64,000 bases of DNA, from NCBI GenBank assembly GCA_036023115.1, contig JAYKKT010000037.1, positions 1,054,001-1,118,000 of the forward strand. The letters are read 5' to 3'. The DNA is from Brasenia schreberi (Eukaryota > Streptophyta > Magnoliopsida > Nymphaeales > Cabombaceae). A program made the position numbers and the translations under genes. Shown here one piece after another: positions 23,361 to 33,084 of this stretch. The notes beneath the pieces are model-generated. The model was not told where the DNA came from. It ran no database searches and was given only the letters and a program-made list of their open reading frames with translations. The first letter of the stretch is position 1; every line of letters starts with the position of its first letter.

Positions 23361-24062
23361 CTAACAATCTTTACAACACACTCTATCTTTTTTTTTACAA
23401 ATAAAGTAATCAATTTGTGTTTGTGATAAGCCACTCTTATAAGTAATTAAATGTTCATCTCGTTTTTTGAAGATTGTATTGACTATAAAGAGATCAAATG
23501 TCATAGCAAAATTTAAAATCTCCCTACCTTCCTCGTTTATATCCCCAAAACCAAAGTTTCCATGAATCCCTTGATATCCTAATGCCTCTTTACCGACATA
23601 TCCATTTAAATCTCCTCCTAAACAAATCATCTCCCTTTGTAGAATCTTTTGAAATACCTTATCTAACTCTTCCCAAAATACTGTCTGTAAACTATCTTCT
23701 AGTCCTACTTGGGGTGCGTAAGCACAAACTATATTCAAAACCTCTGCTCCTAACACTAATTTCAACGTGATGATTCGGTCACCGTATCGTTGTATGTCTA
23801 CTACACTCTCCTTTAAATCTTTATTTATGATAATAGTAACTCCATTTCGAGCTTCTTTACTTGAGTATTATAATTTAAAACCTATATCCTCTATCTCCTT
23901 TGCTTTTTCTTCAACCCATTTTGTCTCTTGTAAACATAGAATATGAATCTTTCTCCGAATCATAGTATCTACCACCTCCATTAGCTTACCTGATAATGTT
24001 CTGATATTCCAAGAACCAATACAAATCTTATTATCTAGGACTAACTTCCTTACCCCCCGCAT
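23361..24062 (-). pseudogene. RTE apurinic/apyrimidinic-like endonuclease
   Basis: N-terminal endonuclease that would nick the target DNA. 23868-24062 encodes ICIGSWNIRTLSGKLMEVVD and LCLQETKW (catalytic Glu region). 23361-23765 encodes LNIVCAYAPQVGLED, ICLGGDLNGYVG (catalytic D-x-N) and LSQTQIDYFICKK. A stop near 23866 (YYNLKEA region) splits the two parts, so no intact protein can be made. Confidence 0.85.
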
Positions 24063-24425
24063 TCTTCCATAATCAAAATGCGGATACCCTCTCTAAAATT
24101 TTTTCACTACATTCAGGCGGTAATGTAGCAGGACTAACTTCTTTACCCACACCTGTCCATGATGTGGGAACCCTCTCTGCAATTGATTCACTACATTTGG
24201 GTGAAAATGTAGTGGCCCTTGCTTACTTCTTACTGCATTTGGGCTCTGTACCACGTCGCTAGGCGGGAACGCCCCAAAGCAATGCTCATAATTTTTGTAA
24301 TCCATGTTATAAAAATCTGACGAAGTTTTACACTGACTGTCGGAAGCCAAACACAACCCTCCTCCTTTATCCGGGCTTGGGACCGGCAAGGCAATGCAAG
24401 GGTGATCCCTTACATGGGCGAAGTT

Positions 24426-24785
24426 TCTCAAAACCCAAAAACATTTGGAAAAATCTGAAAATTCCAAAAAAAAAGTCTTTTATGTTTTTTCTTTTAATAT
24501 TTGTTTGAAAAAATCCAAAAAAATTAAAAAAGTCAAAAATTTTAAAAATATTATCTTTTGTACACAACACTTTTCTTATACATATACTTCCCTAGAAATC
24601 AAAATACTTCAGAGTGATCAAAGTAAGGAGGAAGATCCCCTCATCCATGAGGATGCTCAAGCCTCCAAGCTTCTTGAATTTCATAAAATCCTTAACTTCA
24701 AAAAACCTTCAAACTCCGTAAGAGGGATTTCCTAGAAGTCAATTTAGGAAACGAACTTAACCCAAGATGCATCAAAGGCTAGGAT
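24426..24785 (+). pseudogene. Gypsy P2: Lys-rich linker and pre-RT region
   Basis: P2 resumes after the LINE: target duplication, then an open stretch (24445-24735) with one Lys-rich module (ENSKKKVFYV...LKKSKKIKK) and the conserved LIHEDAQASKLLEFHKILNF. At about 24785 the coding sequence stops and the same pol-replacing filler as in M0 begins. Confidence 0.7.
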
Positions 24786-26362
24786 GATACCATGTAATGC
24801 CAATAACTAAAATCATGCATGTATAGGTCATTCATGCATCACATTTAAAATCATTCACCATAGGCCACAATAGGGATCGGATATAGTGTATGAACGCTCA
24901 CGTCATCTCCTTCAAACTAGGGGTATTTAGAGTTTATTCTTTAAATACCTTTCATGGAAACTGAATACATTCATCACTTCATAAAGCTTGTATCTCCACC
25001 ATATCATATGGAATACATTCTACATGTCATTTACATCATTCACCCATAAGAGGTATTCGAAGGTGGCGACCTAGGTAAGATGCCCCCTATATTGTAAGAG
25101 AGCACCATAAAATGCATATTAGTAACTTGATGTTGAGGGAAGAAATTTAGTAGACCCTATAATGCCCAATATTTGAAAAAAAAATTAATTATGTATAGGG
25201 TCTACTTTAAATTTCTTTTGAAAAGATTTTAAAAATGGACCTCCTTTGAATTTCTTAAAAGAATGACAAAAAATGGATTATGTGACCCTAAATTAAGGAA
25301 TTGATGCTTTATGAAAAGCGGAGTTTCTAAAATCATTTGGTGATGTTTCAAAAATCTTTGGCTTACAAAGTGAGGCCTAGTTCAAAATAACAAAATATTT
25401 TCAAATAATAAGTGTTATTAGGAAATAGGATGTTCTTGGATGAATTGAGTATCTAAAGGAATGAGTTGTATTTCCCACTTCATTTCTCCCTAAAAGCGAA
25501 AAATTGGAAAAATCAAAAGAAAATAAAACAAAACAAAACTTCTAATATAGAGGTCTTCCAAAAAAGAAAATGAAAATGAAAGGAAAAACAAAAACCTCTA
25601 ATATAGAAGTGCTCTTTGAAAGAAAAGAAAAAGAAAAGTCAAAACTCAAAAGAGCAATTTTCCATCAAAGATTTATTTCTCTTATATCCCGGGATGCTTC
25701 AGAAGGGACCGTGGGTAACTCTTTCCCAAAATTCTTGCAGCTCGTCACAATGGAGAAAAGTTTACCGTTAAAACCTTAGAGTAGGAATAGGACCTACTTA
25801 TTTTGGATTTCATTTTGTTTGAGAATTAGATTTTGTTGTATAAGAAATTGAACTTTGAAATATTATTCAAATTCTTGTATAAAACCTCTACTGATTAGTG
25901 GGTATTAAAACTCGAGTGAAGAGAAATATAAGCAATTGGAAGTCCTTTTTTATAGAAACCAAAAGGAGTTTTTTTTTTAAAAAAAAAAATTGAAAACCCT
26001 AAACATCAAAAGAAACGATATAGGGACCATCTTTCTTGGCAACCTTCATAGGTTCATTCTCAAGCTCACAAATCACAGGTATAGGTTTCTAAACATACAC
26101 ATTTCATTCGCCTCACATTTCATATATATACATGATTCATAAAGTGGTCATCCATGCATGATCATCCTATGACTAGGTGTTTGCTTGTCAGTCTCCTTTA
26201 ACTAAAACCCCTTCTTACACAAAAATAAATTCAAGAAAATATAAGTTATGCAAGAAAGGAAAAATTCATACTCTCAAGGTAAATTTGGGAAGAAAATCAA
26301 ATAGGTGTTTTCTTCTTTGTCATTATCTAAATAAATTTGGATTAATGCCAAAGATGGGCATC
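24786..26362 (+). mobile_element. Gypsy P2: filler, integrase tail remnant, 3' spacer
   Basis: About 24790-25060 is the filler shared with M0 (reverse complement of 1014-1240). About 25060-25200 is the relic of the integrase end. 25330-26362 is the 3' spacer, ending in the palindrome ATCTAAATAAATTTGGAT (26325-26342, one mismatch) and polypurine tract (26349-26362). RT, RNase H and the integrase core are absent. No gene is present. Confidence 0.7.
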
Positions 26363-26764
26363 TGTAAACACCCAAATTTCTTTTTAAAATAAAATATTTT
26401 TATCTTTTAGAAATTTGGTTATTTTTGGCAGCTTTGTGTTTTTAAATAAAAATATATCAAACAAACTCAGTTTTGCATCAAAATTTTGTATCAACCTCAA
26501 AATCATGATATGTTACATCCCTCTCGAAAAAAATCAAATTTGGACACAAATTATAAAAATAAATGTTTTGCTTTAAATGACTGTCTTGTAAAGAAAAATG
26601 ATTTCAAACAATTTTTCTTTAAAGAAACAAATCAGAAAGAAAATATTGAGAATCAAACCCAAAAATGTTTGTAAATTTATAAATTTATGAAATTCTAAAA
26701 CCCCAGATATTCAAAAATAAATTAAATTTAAATTATACCTAAAAAATTCATCCAATCGTGAATA

Positions 26765-26940
26765 GTCTCGTACCAAGACCTGATACATAGGATTAAAGTG
26801 TTTCGATACCCTACACCTATTAAAGTGGTTCGATACCCTATACCCATTGAAGTGGTTAAAGTGGTTCAATATCTTACACCCGTTGAAGTGGTTAAAGTGG
26901 TTCGATACCCTACACCTGTTTAAAGTGGTTAAATGGTCAG
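26765..26940. repeat. Tandem repeat in LTR (tggttcgataccctacacc)
   Basis: Four to five imperfect copies of a unit around aagtggttcgataccctaca with variable spacers (ccgttgaagtggtta). It lies in U3 of the P2 LTR and is absent from the P1 LTR. Confidence 0.75.
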
Positions 26941-27235
26941 GGTGGTTATAGACTTAGTCACTGAGCAAAAGTAGTTCACCTTTGCAAACAAAAACTAGGA
27001 ATGAAACCTAGTATTTTTTAAAAAACTATATTTGAAGATTTCATTAAATTTGATGTTTTCAAATATAGAAATAATTTTAAAGAAAGTTTTTGAAACCATA
27101 CCTATCATATATAAAATTCAAACTGAAAGGAGGCAAATTTCCTAGAAAGAGGAGATGGCATGAACAAAAAAGGCAACGAACGAGCACCTATCAATTTCGG
27201 CGTTGTTGGGCAAGGTAACCTGTGATTTTTAGTTT

Positions 27236-27590
27236 TAGGTGTTAGAAAGGAAAGTCAGTGCTCAGAAAGGAAAGTCAACGCTCATAAAGGAAAGTTGACA
27301 TTCAAGAAAGGAAAGTCGATATTCAAGAAGAAAAGTCGATGTTCAAGAAAGGAAAGTCAACGTTCAAGAAAGAAAAGTCGATGTTTAAGAAAGAAAAGTC
27401 GATGTTTAAGAAAGAAAAGTTTACGTTGAAGAAGAAAAGTCGATGCTCATAAAGGAAAGTTGATGATCAAGAAAGGAAAGTTGATGTTCAAGAAGGAAAG
27501 TCGACGATCAAGAAAGGAAAGTCGATGTTAAAGAAGGAAAGTCCGCACCTAGAATGGAAGGTCAGCATCTAGGCAGTAAAGTCGGCGTAA
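27236..27590. repeat. Tandem array in LTR, about 18-20-bp unit
   Basis: Roughly 18 copies of gttcaagaaaggaaagtcga with slight variation (aagtcgatgttcaagaa). This is the densest minisatellite in the window. It is private to this LTR, in U3 upstream of the TATA box. Confidence 0.85.
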
Positions 27591-27951
27591 TTCACGCAAA
27601 AGAAAAGTGATACTTGATTTGGCAAGTAATAATGTTTAATTTGGTAAGTCACTAGGAGGAAACTTACCAGTTTTGGAGTTCAGCATCAAAGGATTAGGCA
27701 ACTTACCTTATCAAGCTTTATCAAATGAGCAGTTGCACTTATCATATTAGACGAAGCCCGTTTTGGCTGAACCTACTTGCCAAAAGACAACCAAATGACC
27801 AATTTAGAAGGCCATGTACAACACTTTACTTGACATAAACAAATGGGACAGATTTTGGCAAGAATGACTAACATTCACTTGCCAAAATGCTGTCATTTTC
27901 AATAAGGCAACTTGCCTTATGAAAATTTGCAACAAAGAGGTATCCCTTGGC

Positions 27952-27960
27952 CTATAAAAG
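27952..27960 (+). promoter_or_regulatory. LTR TATA box
   Basis: CTATAAAAG in GGCCTATAAAAGG, the best match to a plant TATA box among the LTRs here. A purine (GAGA) tract at 28030-28086 follows within the presumed leader. Confidence 0.6.
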
Positions 27961-28956
27961 GAACCTTAAAGGGGTTGCAAACCATCAATTCGAGTTCCAA
28001 GATCAATCTGTGTTCAGCAAATCATTAGCAAGAGGGAGAGAAAGAGAGGGAGAGAAAGAAAGAGAGGGAGAGGAAGAAGAGAAGAAGAAATCACTGCCAG
28101 CTGCTAGCCATCCTCCACGTTCCGCCAAAGGTCTATTCTTTCTTATTGATCTCATAATTATCTTCTTTTTCATTAAATTTTATGGGCTTATAATTAAGGA
28201 GCTTAAGTCTCCATGAAGATGTATTGATCAAGGGTCATATGCTGTCCCATCTTTCTTTCATGTGGTCTTCATTATATACTTTGATATTGATTCTTTCGAC
28301 TCTATAACATAACTTAAGATCATGAACCTCTTAATCTTCCAATGTTCACGTGATCATTAGGATTTAGGTTATTGTTTTATAGCTATAGATTCAATTTTAA
28401 TTCGGATTAGAACACAAGCATAATTCTGAAAGTCTCAAACCTTTTTTTGTGCACTCTGCATGCATTCGGTAAAAGATTTTTCTTTGATTATTCCTTGCTC
28501 CAAATATGTCAAAATTTGGTAGTCTAATCTAGACATACAGAGGCACTTTTAATAAGAATTTTAGGTTTGTTAAACATCATTAACAAAATTAGAAAAGCTT
28601 TATAAAAATCATAACAGATTTTGAAAAACTAGAAGTTCTTGTGATATAGGTCAGGTTATTCCTAAATATCATTGTGCACAATGAACCAAATTTATTGAAA
28701 ATAGCCTCTTTAGAATGCTGAAATCCATATCTTTACAACAAGACTAATTTCATAGAAATTGGGGGTCTAAGCATAAAAATATATCAATTTTCTAAACCTC
28801 TAATATTCTAGCACAAGTCTTCCCGAATGTCTGAGTGAGGTCTATTTCTGGATTTAATAAGAAATCAAATATTTGCTAGTTTGAGCACATGACATAGTTC
28901 GAGAATTTCATTTCAAATCTTCACATAGGTTTTGAAATAAAAAATTCACGTCTACA

Positions 28957-29154
28957 AGGTGCTGCCTTGTGTAAATATTCTTAAATGTTTTTGTAACCTG
29001 CAACTTGGATTAGTCTGATATGTCCGATCCATTAAGCAACAGGCCTATGCCTCTGCAGAACAACCCTGCCCAGCTTCAAATATGGGCCAAGATTCCCTGA
29101 CCTAGCTCTACATTTTGTCAGGGCCGGGTCCATTTTGACATCTCTACTAGCGAG
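28957..29154. mobile_element. hAT-like MITE, right part, with target duplication
   Basis: Right portion of the MITE begun at 13070. It ends in GACATCTCTA (29137-29146), the inverse of the left terminus, then the 8-bp duplication ctagcgag (29147-29154). The segment tcaaatatgggccaaga resembles 60525-60545, another probable family member. Confidence 0.75.
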
Positions 29155-29689
29155 TTGCTGTTAGGGTATTAAGATGCTACAAGGTAAGTATGCCTAATTG
29201 AAGCTGAAGGGAAATAGTTAGATGACCAGGATGTAAGGGACAGGGATCAGGACTTGATGTGCAGACAAGACTAAAGAATTATGATGACCTTAACTAATGA
29301 ATTAGAGAACAAAAAGAGAACGGGTTAGTCAAGGGGATAAGAACTTTTTAAGGATTTTAAATGGGGAAACTTAATAAAGTTAAAAAAAATTAAGTTAAGG
29401 GAAATCAGAAACATAAACTAGGATGATCTACAACTATGACGCAACAATAAAGCTATGATCTTCAAGATGCCTAAAATATATCGAGTGAAGTATTACTCTG
29501 AAGTGTGGATGTTTATGATTCTATATATGCAGGCCGGTGGTGGAAAAGGGGATGCTGGGATCAGACAAAAGCCGATTGACATATGCAGGATGTTCTAGTT
29601 AAGCATGCTACGCCGACTACGTTAGAAATGAACATATATATAGCCTATGATGAATGTGAAAATTTTGTTAAGGGTGCCAACACTAAATA
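29155..29689. other. Non-coding host sequence right of hAT
   Basis: Continuation of the sequence interrupted at 13061. No gene or strong repeat seen. Confidence 0.45.
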
Positions 29690-30343
29690 TGTATGAAAGT
29701 AGCTTAGCCAAAACCAACCAATCTGTATATCAAATTTGACGAATGCGAATAAGGAAAATGTAAAGATGCTAAAGATAGTCGATGACTGATGGGATAAAGC
29801 CAAGTATGCAAATGAATCAGGGTTGACCCAAGGGAAATATCTAATGTCTAACGGTTTAAAAGGGATGTAAGATGGGTTTTTTAAGGGACCGAATAATGTC
29901 TACGGCAACTAAGATCGGAAAGGATGGCTAAAAAGTGAATACGGGATGAAATAAAAACAGAGAAGGTGACGATGGGTGTCTATGGTCGAACTCGATGGAT
30001 GCTTATGTTATTTGAGACAAAAAAGTCAGAAAGAGAGAAGTGTACAAAAGGAACAATTATGAGTTTTAAAACCTTAAAAATCTAATAGGCAAACACTAAA
30101 GGACTTTTATGTAACCAATATGCATGCAATTAACGACCAAACTAAGGGATTATCTATGCTATAGACAAAAGAAAAAGAAAACCGTGCAACCTAGAGGGAT
30201 TGGCTAAAACTTATGATGGTATTAACTAAGGACTTAATCTTGATGGAAACAAAATCGCAGGGGGGAGCTAAGAAGCCTTGGTAAAAAAATTATGTAAAAC
30301 CTAAAAAATTAAAGTCATGAGTTAGGTCGACTAAGGTGCTGGA
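29690..30343. repeat. Right arm of the large inverted repeat
   Basis: Reverse complement of this stretch matches 10750-11400: for example atgatggtattaactaagga against the inverse of tccttagtcaataccatcat, and cgatgggtgtctatggtc against the inverse of gccatagacacccatcg. Similarity looks to be around 70-75 percent by eye. No terminal duplication was identified. Confidence 0.6.
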
Positions 30344-30552
30344 TGATTTTATTAGCCGGCCCTTGAGTGCTGATAGCAACAAGTATCTTTGGTGGATCTC
30401 CCCTTGAGCAATACATACACACGAAGCACATAGAGAGAGAAAGAGAAATAGAGAGGAAGAAGACACCGCATTGATTGCAACACTTAGCCAATTGATGAGT
30501 ACAATTAGAGGCTAAGGGCATATTTATATTAGGAGAATCCAGAGATAAGAAA

Positions 30553-30758
30553 CAACCAGATTTGATCTCTACAAAATCTCTAACAAATTCAAAAAGCTAG
30601 GAATTTAAAGCTTTAAATACAATTAAGCAAGTTAACATGAGAGAGAAAGAGAAATAGGGAGGAGGAAGAACAGTACAACCAGATTTGATCTCTGCAAAAT
30701 CTTCAACAAATTCAAAAATATAGGCATTTAAAGCTTTAAATACAACTAAGCAAGTTAT
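30553..30758. repeat. Direct repeat, two about 83-bp copies
   Basis: 30553-30635 and 30676-30758 are near-identical (caaccagatttgatctct ... taaatacaa(c/t)taagcaagtta), offset 123 bp, with a GAGA-rich segment between. Confidence 0.8.
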
Positions 30759-31576
30759 GAAACTTTTTTAGAGTATTTTATTTATATCTAGAGGGAAAAT
30801 TAATGATTCCATGAGGTTAATGAGAAACATAATTGAGTCTTCTTCTTCATCTCCTTTTTGAGATTTTTTTCCTGTTTGATTCTTATTGATCATGCGCAAC
30901 TATTCTACCATACTGTTCTAAAATTATGTCTAAAAGTTTCAAGCAATCAGTTTATGAACAAAATCTAGGCAATCTTGTTAGATCCATACATTACTTGCGT
31001 CAGATGCCGCAAGAGCTGATTAACACCCAAAAGCCTAGTATGTTTTATACGTTGGTGGAAATTTTGTGGCATCTCCCTTCGAAGTCCTTACTTCCACTTG
31101 AGATCTCAGAACTTTCTACTTAACATAGTACAAACCCGTTTTTCTTTCCACTTTAGACATCGGAATTTGAAAGTAATGCTTGAATAAAACTCAGTTCGAT
31201 TGGGCAATGAATTAGAACAGTCTGTGTGTGCGTGTCCGTGCGTGTTTGTAGACACAAGCTGCTGATAGAGAACAAGAGCTTTATATGGATGGGAGGTCCA
31301 TATTCTTATCATACCAACGAATATCCAGTGCCGATCCACTCCATGTGGAACCTTTCCTGTTTATGAAGATGAAAGATTAATGCAAAGAGAATAAGAGGTT
31401 GAAAAATTCATAAAAATTGGAACATAACAGAAAGGTTCAGCACTTATAGTCAGGGACTTTCCAATCTAGTTTTTCTAAAGGACATGCAAGGGGAAATATA
31501 GGTACACTTAACTACCCCAAGGGCTGCCGAGAACAAACAAGACAAATTCACGTACAAGTTTTGTTTCACTAATCTG

Positions 31577-31629
<53 letters not shown>

Positions 31630-31794
31630 GCACCTTACTCTTTGACTAGAGAATTCCAATTCCCATGCTTCTTGCTCCTTCCAAAACCAGCTCCTTTGCT
31701 TCAGTTCAGGACGCAATTGATGAATTTGTAATTTCTTATTGATATGGAAATCGCAAATTGCGTGATGATTTATCCCCAAAAGGATTTGCAAGCA
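30759..31794. other. Non-coding flank, 3' side of the kinase
   Basis: No gene recognised. It holds the dinucleotide repeat at 31583-31630 and would contain the 3' untranslated region of the minus-strand kinase. No convincing polyadenylation signal was picked out. Confidence 0.5.
31583..31630. repeat. Compound (CA)n(TA)n microsatellite
   Basis: cacacatacacacacac... running into tatatatatata, about 48 bp. Confidence 0.95.
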
Positions 31795-32601
31795 TCAACA
31801 GTCACAATATCTTCGGAAAGCGTCCCAAAGAGTCTCCAGATTTGGTCGATCCCGGGGGTCGTCCTGACAGCATTGCAGCCCCAAATCTGCTAGCAGCAGT
31901 GCGTCGTCCAGTGGCCAGGCTCCGGCTGTTGGATCTATCAAGTGTGCTACTTTACCCTCTGATTTGGCCCACTTTACCATATTTACCAAGTGTAATGAGG
32001 AGCCGTATTTGCCTAGGATACCTAATTCCTCATGTAATGGGGAGCCGTATTCGTCCTGGATACCTAAACGGCGCCATTTCTCATCCATTGTAGAGCTTGA
32101 TACGATCGGGGAGTGAACCCCTGTCAGTAGTTGCATGAGGACGACCCCCAATCCATACAAGTCCGACTTCGACGTATAGCGGCCATTAGATAAGTAGGAC
32201 CCGTCAATGTAACCGAAGGTCCCACACAACAATATAGAATCTTCAAGGTACATGACACCTCTGTCGGTGTATGCAAGGTCACAAGCAATATGGGATTCCC
32301 CGAAATCACAGAGCTTAGCGCTAAGCTTATCATCAAGGAGAATGTTAGAAGGTTTCATGTCACCATGAAAGACGCTCCACGGCGTCATGGACTGCAACCA
32401 AAAAAGCGCGCTGCAGACCTCCGCAGCTATGCGTAGTCGGGCTTGCCAACACAGTGGCGGTCTTCCCCCTTCGCCACTCAAGTGATGCTGTAGTGTCCCG
32501 TTCGGGATCCACTCGAACACAAGGCAGAAGTACTTGCGTTTATTGCACACTCCCAGTAACTGCACAATGTTTGGATGCACTACTCGACTTAAAACCTCAA
32601 C
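31795..32601 (-). pseudogene. Receptor-like cytoplasmic kinase, last exon (kinase core)
   Basis: Open to a TGA at 31795-31797. The exon starts at 32601 after a splice acceptor (minus strand ..AATTTGCAG|GTTGAG), phase 0. It encodes the core of a Ser/Thr protein kinase: VEVLSRVVHPNIVQLLGVC (alphaC end and beta4), VFEWIPNGTLQHHL (hinge), HGDMKPSNILLD (catalytic loop with Asp, Lys, Asn), CDFGES (Mg-binding DFG), GTFGYIDGSYL (activation segment), SKSDLYGLGVVLMQLLTG (helix F) and CCQDDPRDRPNLE. HGD instead of HRD and the FEQE|VEVLSR junction point to the RLCK-IX/U-box kinase group, but no U-box is present here. It contains a 42-bp imperfect tandem duplication (31991-32071) adding about 14 residues before LVNMVKWAK. 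The exon itself could be functional; upstream exon 1 is frameshifted. Confidence 0.85.
31991..32071. repeat. 42-bp tandem duplication inside kinase exon
   Basis: 31991-32029 (tgtaatgaggagccgtattt...) and 32033-32071 (tgtaatggggagccgtattc...) align at a 42-bp offset. This is 14 codons, so the reading frame is kept; the peptide shows GIQDEYGSPLH then GILGKYGSSLH. Confidence 0.85.
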
Positions 32602-32697
32602 CTGCAAATTAGTTCCCACCCAACAATAAAGGATGGGCAAAACAAAAACAATTACGAGGGGGTGAAATATTGAATAAATAAGCATCAAAATGGCACG

Positions 32698-32790
32698 CAG
32701 AGCGTTAGCTCATCTGGCAGCCTGGTAGGACTCCCTGACCCTCACGTTGCTGGTAGCAAGTTCGGTTCCTGGGAAGTGCATGGCGCATTT
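32698..32790 (+). mobile_element. tRNA-derived SINE head or tRNA pseudogene
   Basis: Internal RNA polymerase III promoter-like boxes: A-box ttagctcatctgg (32705-32717) and B-box agttcggttcc (32759-32769), about 54 bp apart. The anticodon arm does not fold clearly, so a functional tRNA is unlikely. The sequence beyond 32790 to about 33019 may be the SINE body, but its family is not recognised. Confidence 0.45.
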
Positions 32791-32954
32791 CTTTCATCAG
32801 AATGGAGAGTCCGAGACAGGATACAACCCCAAGTATTGAACGACCTTGATTCTTATCACTGGAGCCCTCTGCCTGGTGAGCTAATGCTCTGGGTGCGTGC
32901 AAATAAACGACTTGAAACAACAGAAAGTCCCGCCGAGGAATTCATACAACTTCA

Positions 32955-32996
32955 GATCACACTCCATTGCGGAAGATCACACTCCATTGCGGAAGA
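32955..32996. repeat. 21-bp tandem pair
   Basis: gatcacactccattgcggaa occurs twice in a row. Confidence 0.9.
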
Positions 32997-33084
32997 GCTC
33001 TCGGGCTTCATGTTAACCTAGGTCAATTATTGTTTTGTTCCAATGTATTATGTTTGTCATTGGATAGTGAAGGTATGAAAAACT

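Larger units (their letters stand above)
21144..24425 (-). mobile_element. RTE-clade LINE, nearly full length
   Basis: A 3282-bp non-LTR retrotransposon on the minus strand inserted in P2. It is flanked by imperfect 17-bp target duplications: tctcaaaaccgaaaaac at 21127-21143 and tctcaaaacccaaaaac at 24426-24442 (16/17 identical). Its 3' end (left) is a TTG-rich tail rather than poly-A. Order on the minus strand: 5' leader, apurinic endonuclease, connecting region, RT. The protein most resembles plant RTE elements often annotated as craniofacial-development-protein-2-like. Stops and frameshifts show it is inactive. Confidence 0.85.
26363..28956 (+). mobile_element. Gypsy P2: 3' LTR
   Basis: 2594-bp LTR, ends TGTAAACACCC...GTCTACA, preceded by a polypurine tract. 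It is about 400 bp longer than the P1 LTR because of two private tandem arrays (about 26765-26940 and 27236-27590). TATA box at 27952. It is followed at 28957 by the right part of the hAT MITE. Confidence 0.85.

Noticed and set aside
7236..27600. CRISPR-like arrays among the short direct repeats (for example 27236-27590)
   Set aside because: Units are contiguous and variable with no unique spacers; this is a plant LTR minisatellite.
27947..28216. 89-codon plus-strand frame after the P2 TATA box
   Set aside because: It sits in the LTR leader over a GAGA tract, has no match in the P1 LTR and no recognisable domain.
30926..31123. 65-codon plus-strand frame near the kinase 3' side
   Set aside because: No recognised domain, no splice context and no repeated occurrence; length is expected by chance.
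32698..32790. Functional tRNA gene
   Set aside because: No clean anticodon arm or acceptor stem pairing could be drawn; boxes deviate from consensus.
32776..33021. 81-codon plus-strand frame in the kinase intron
   Set aside because: It covers the possible SINE body and the 21-bp tandem pair; no protein similarity seen.
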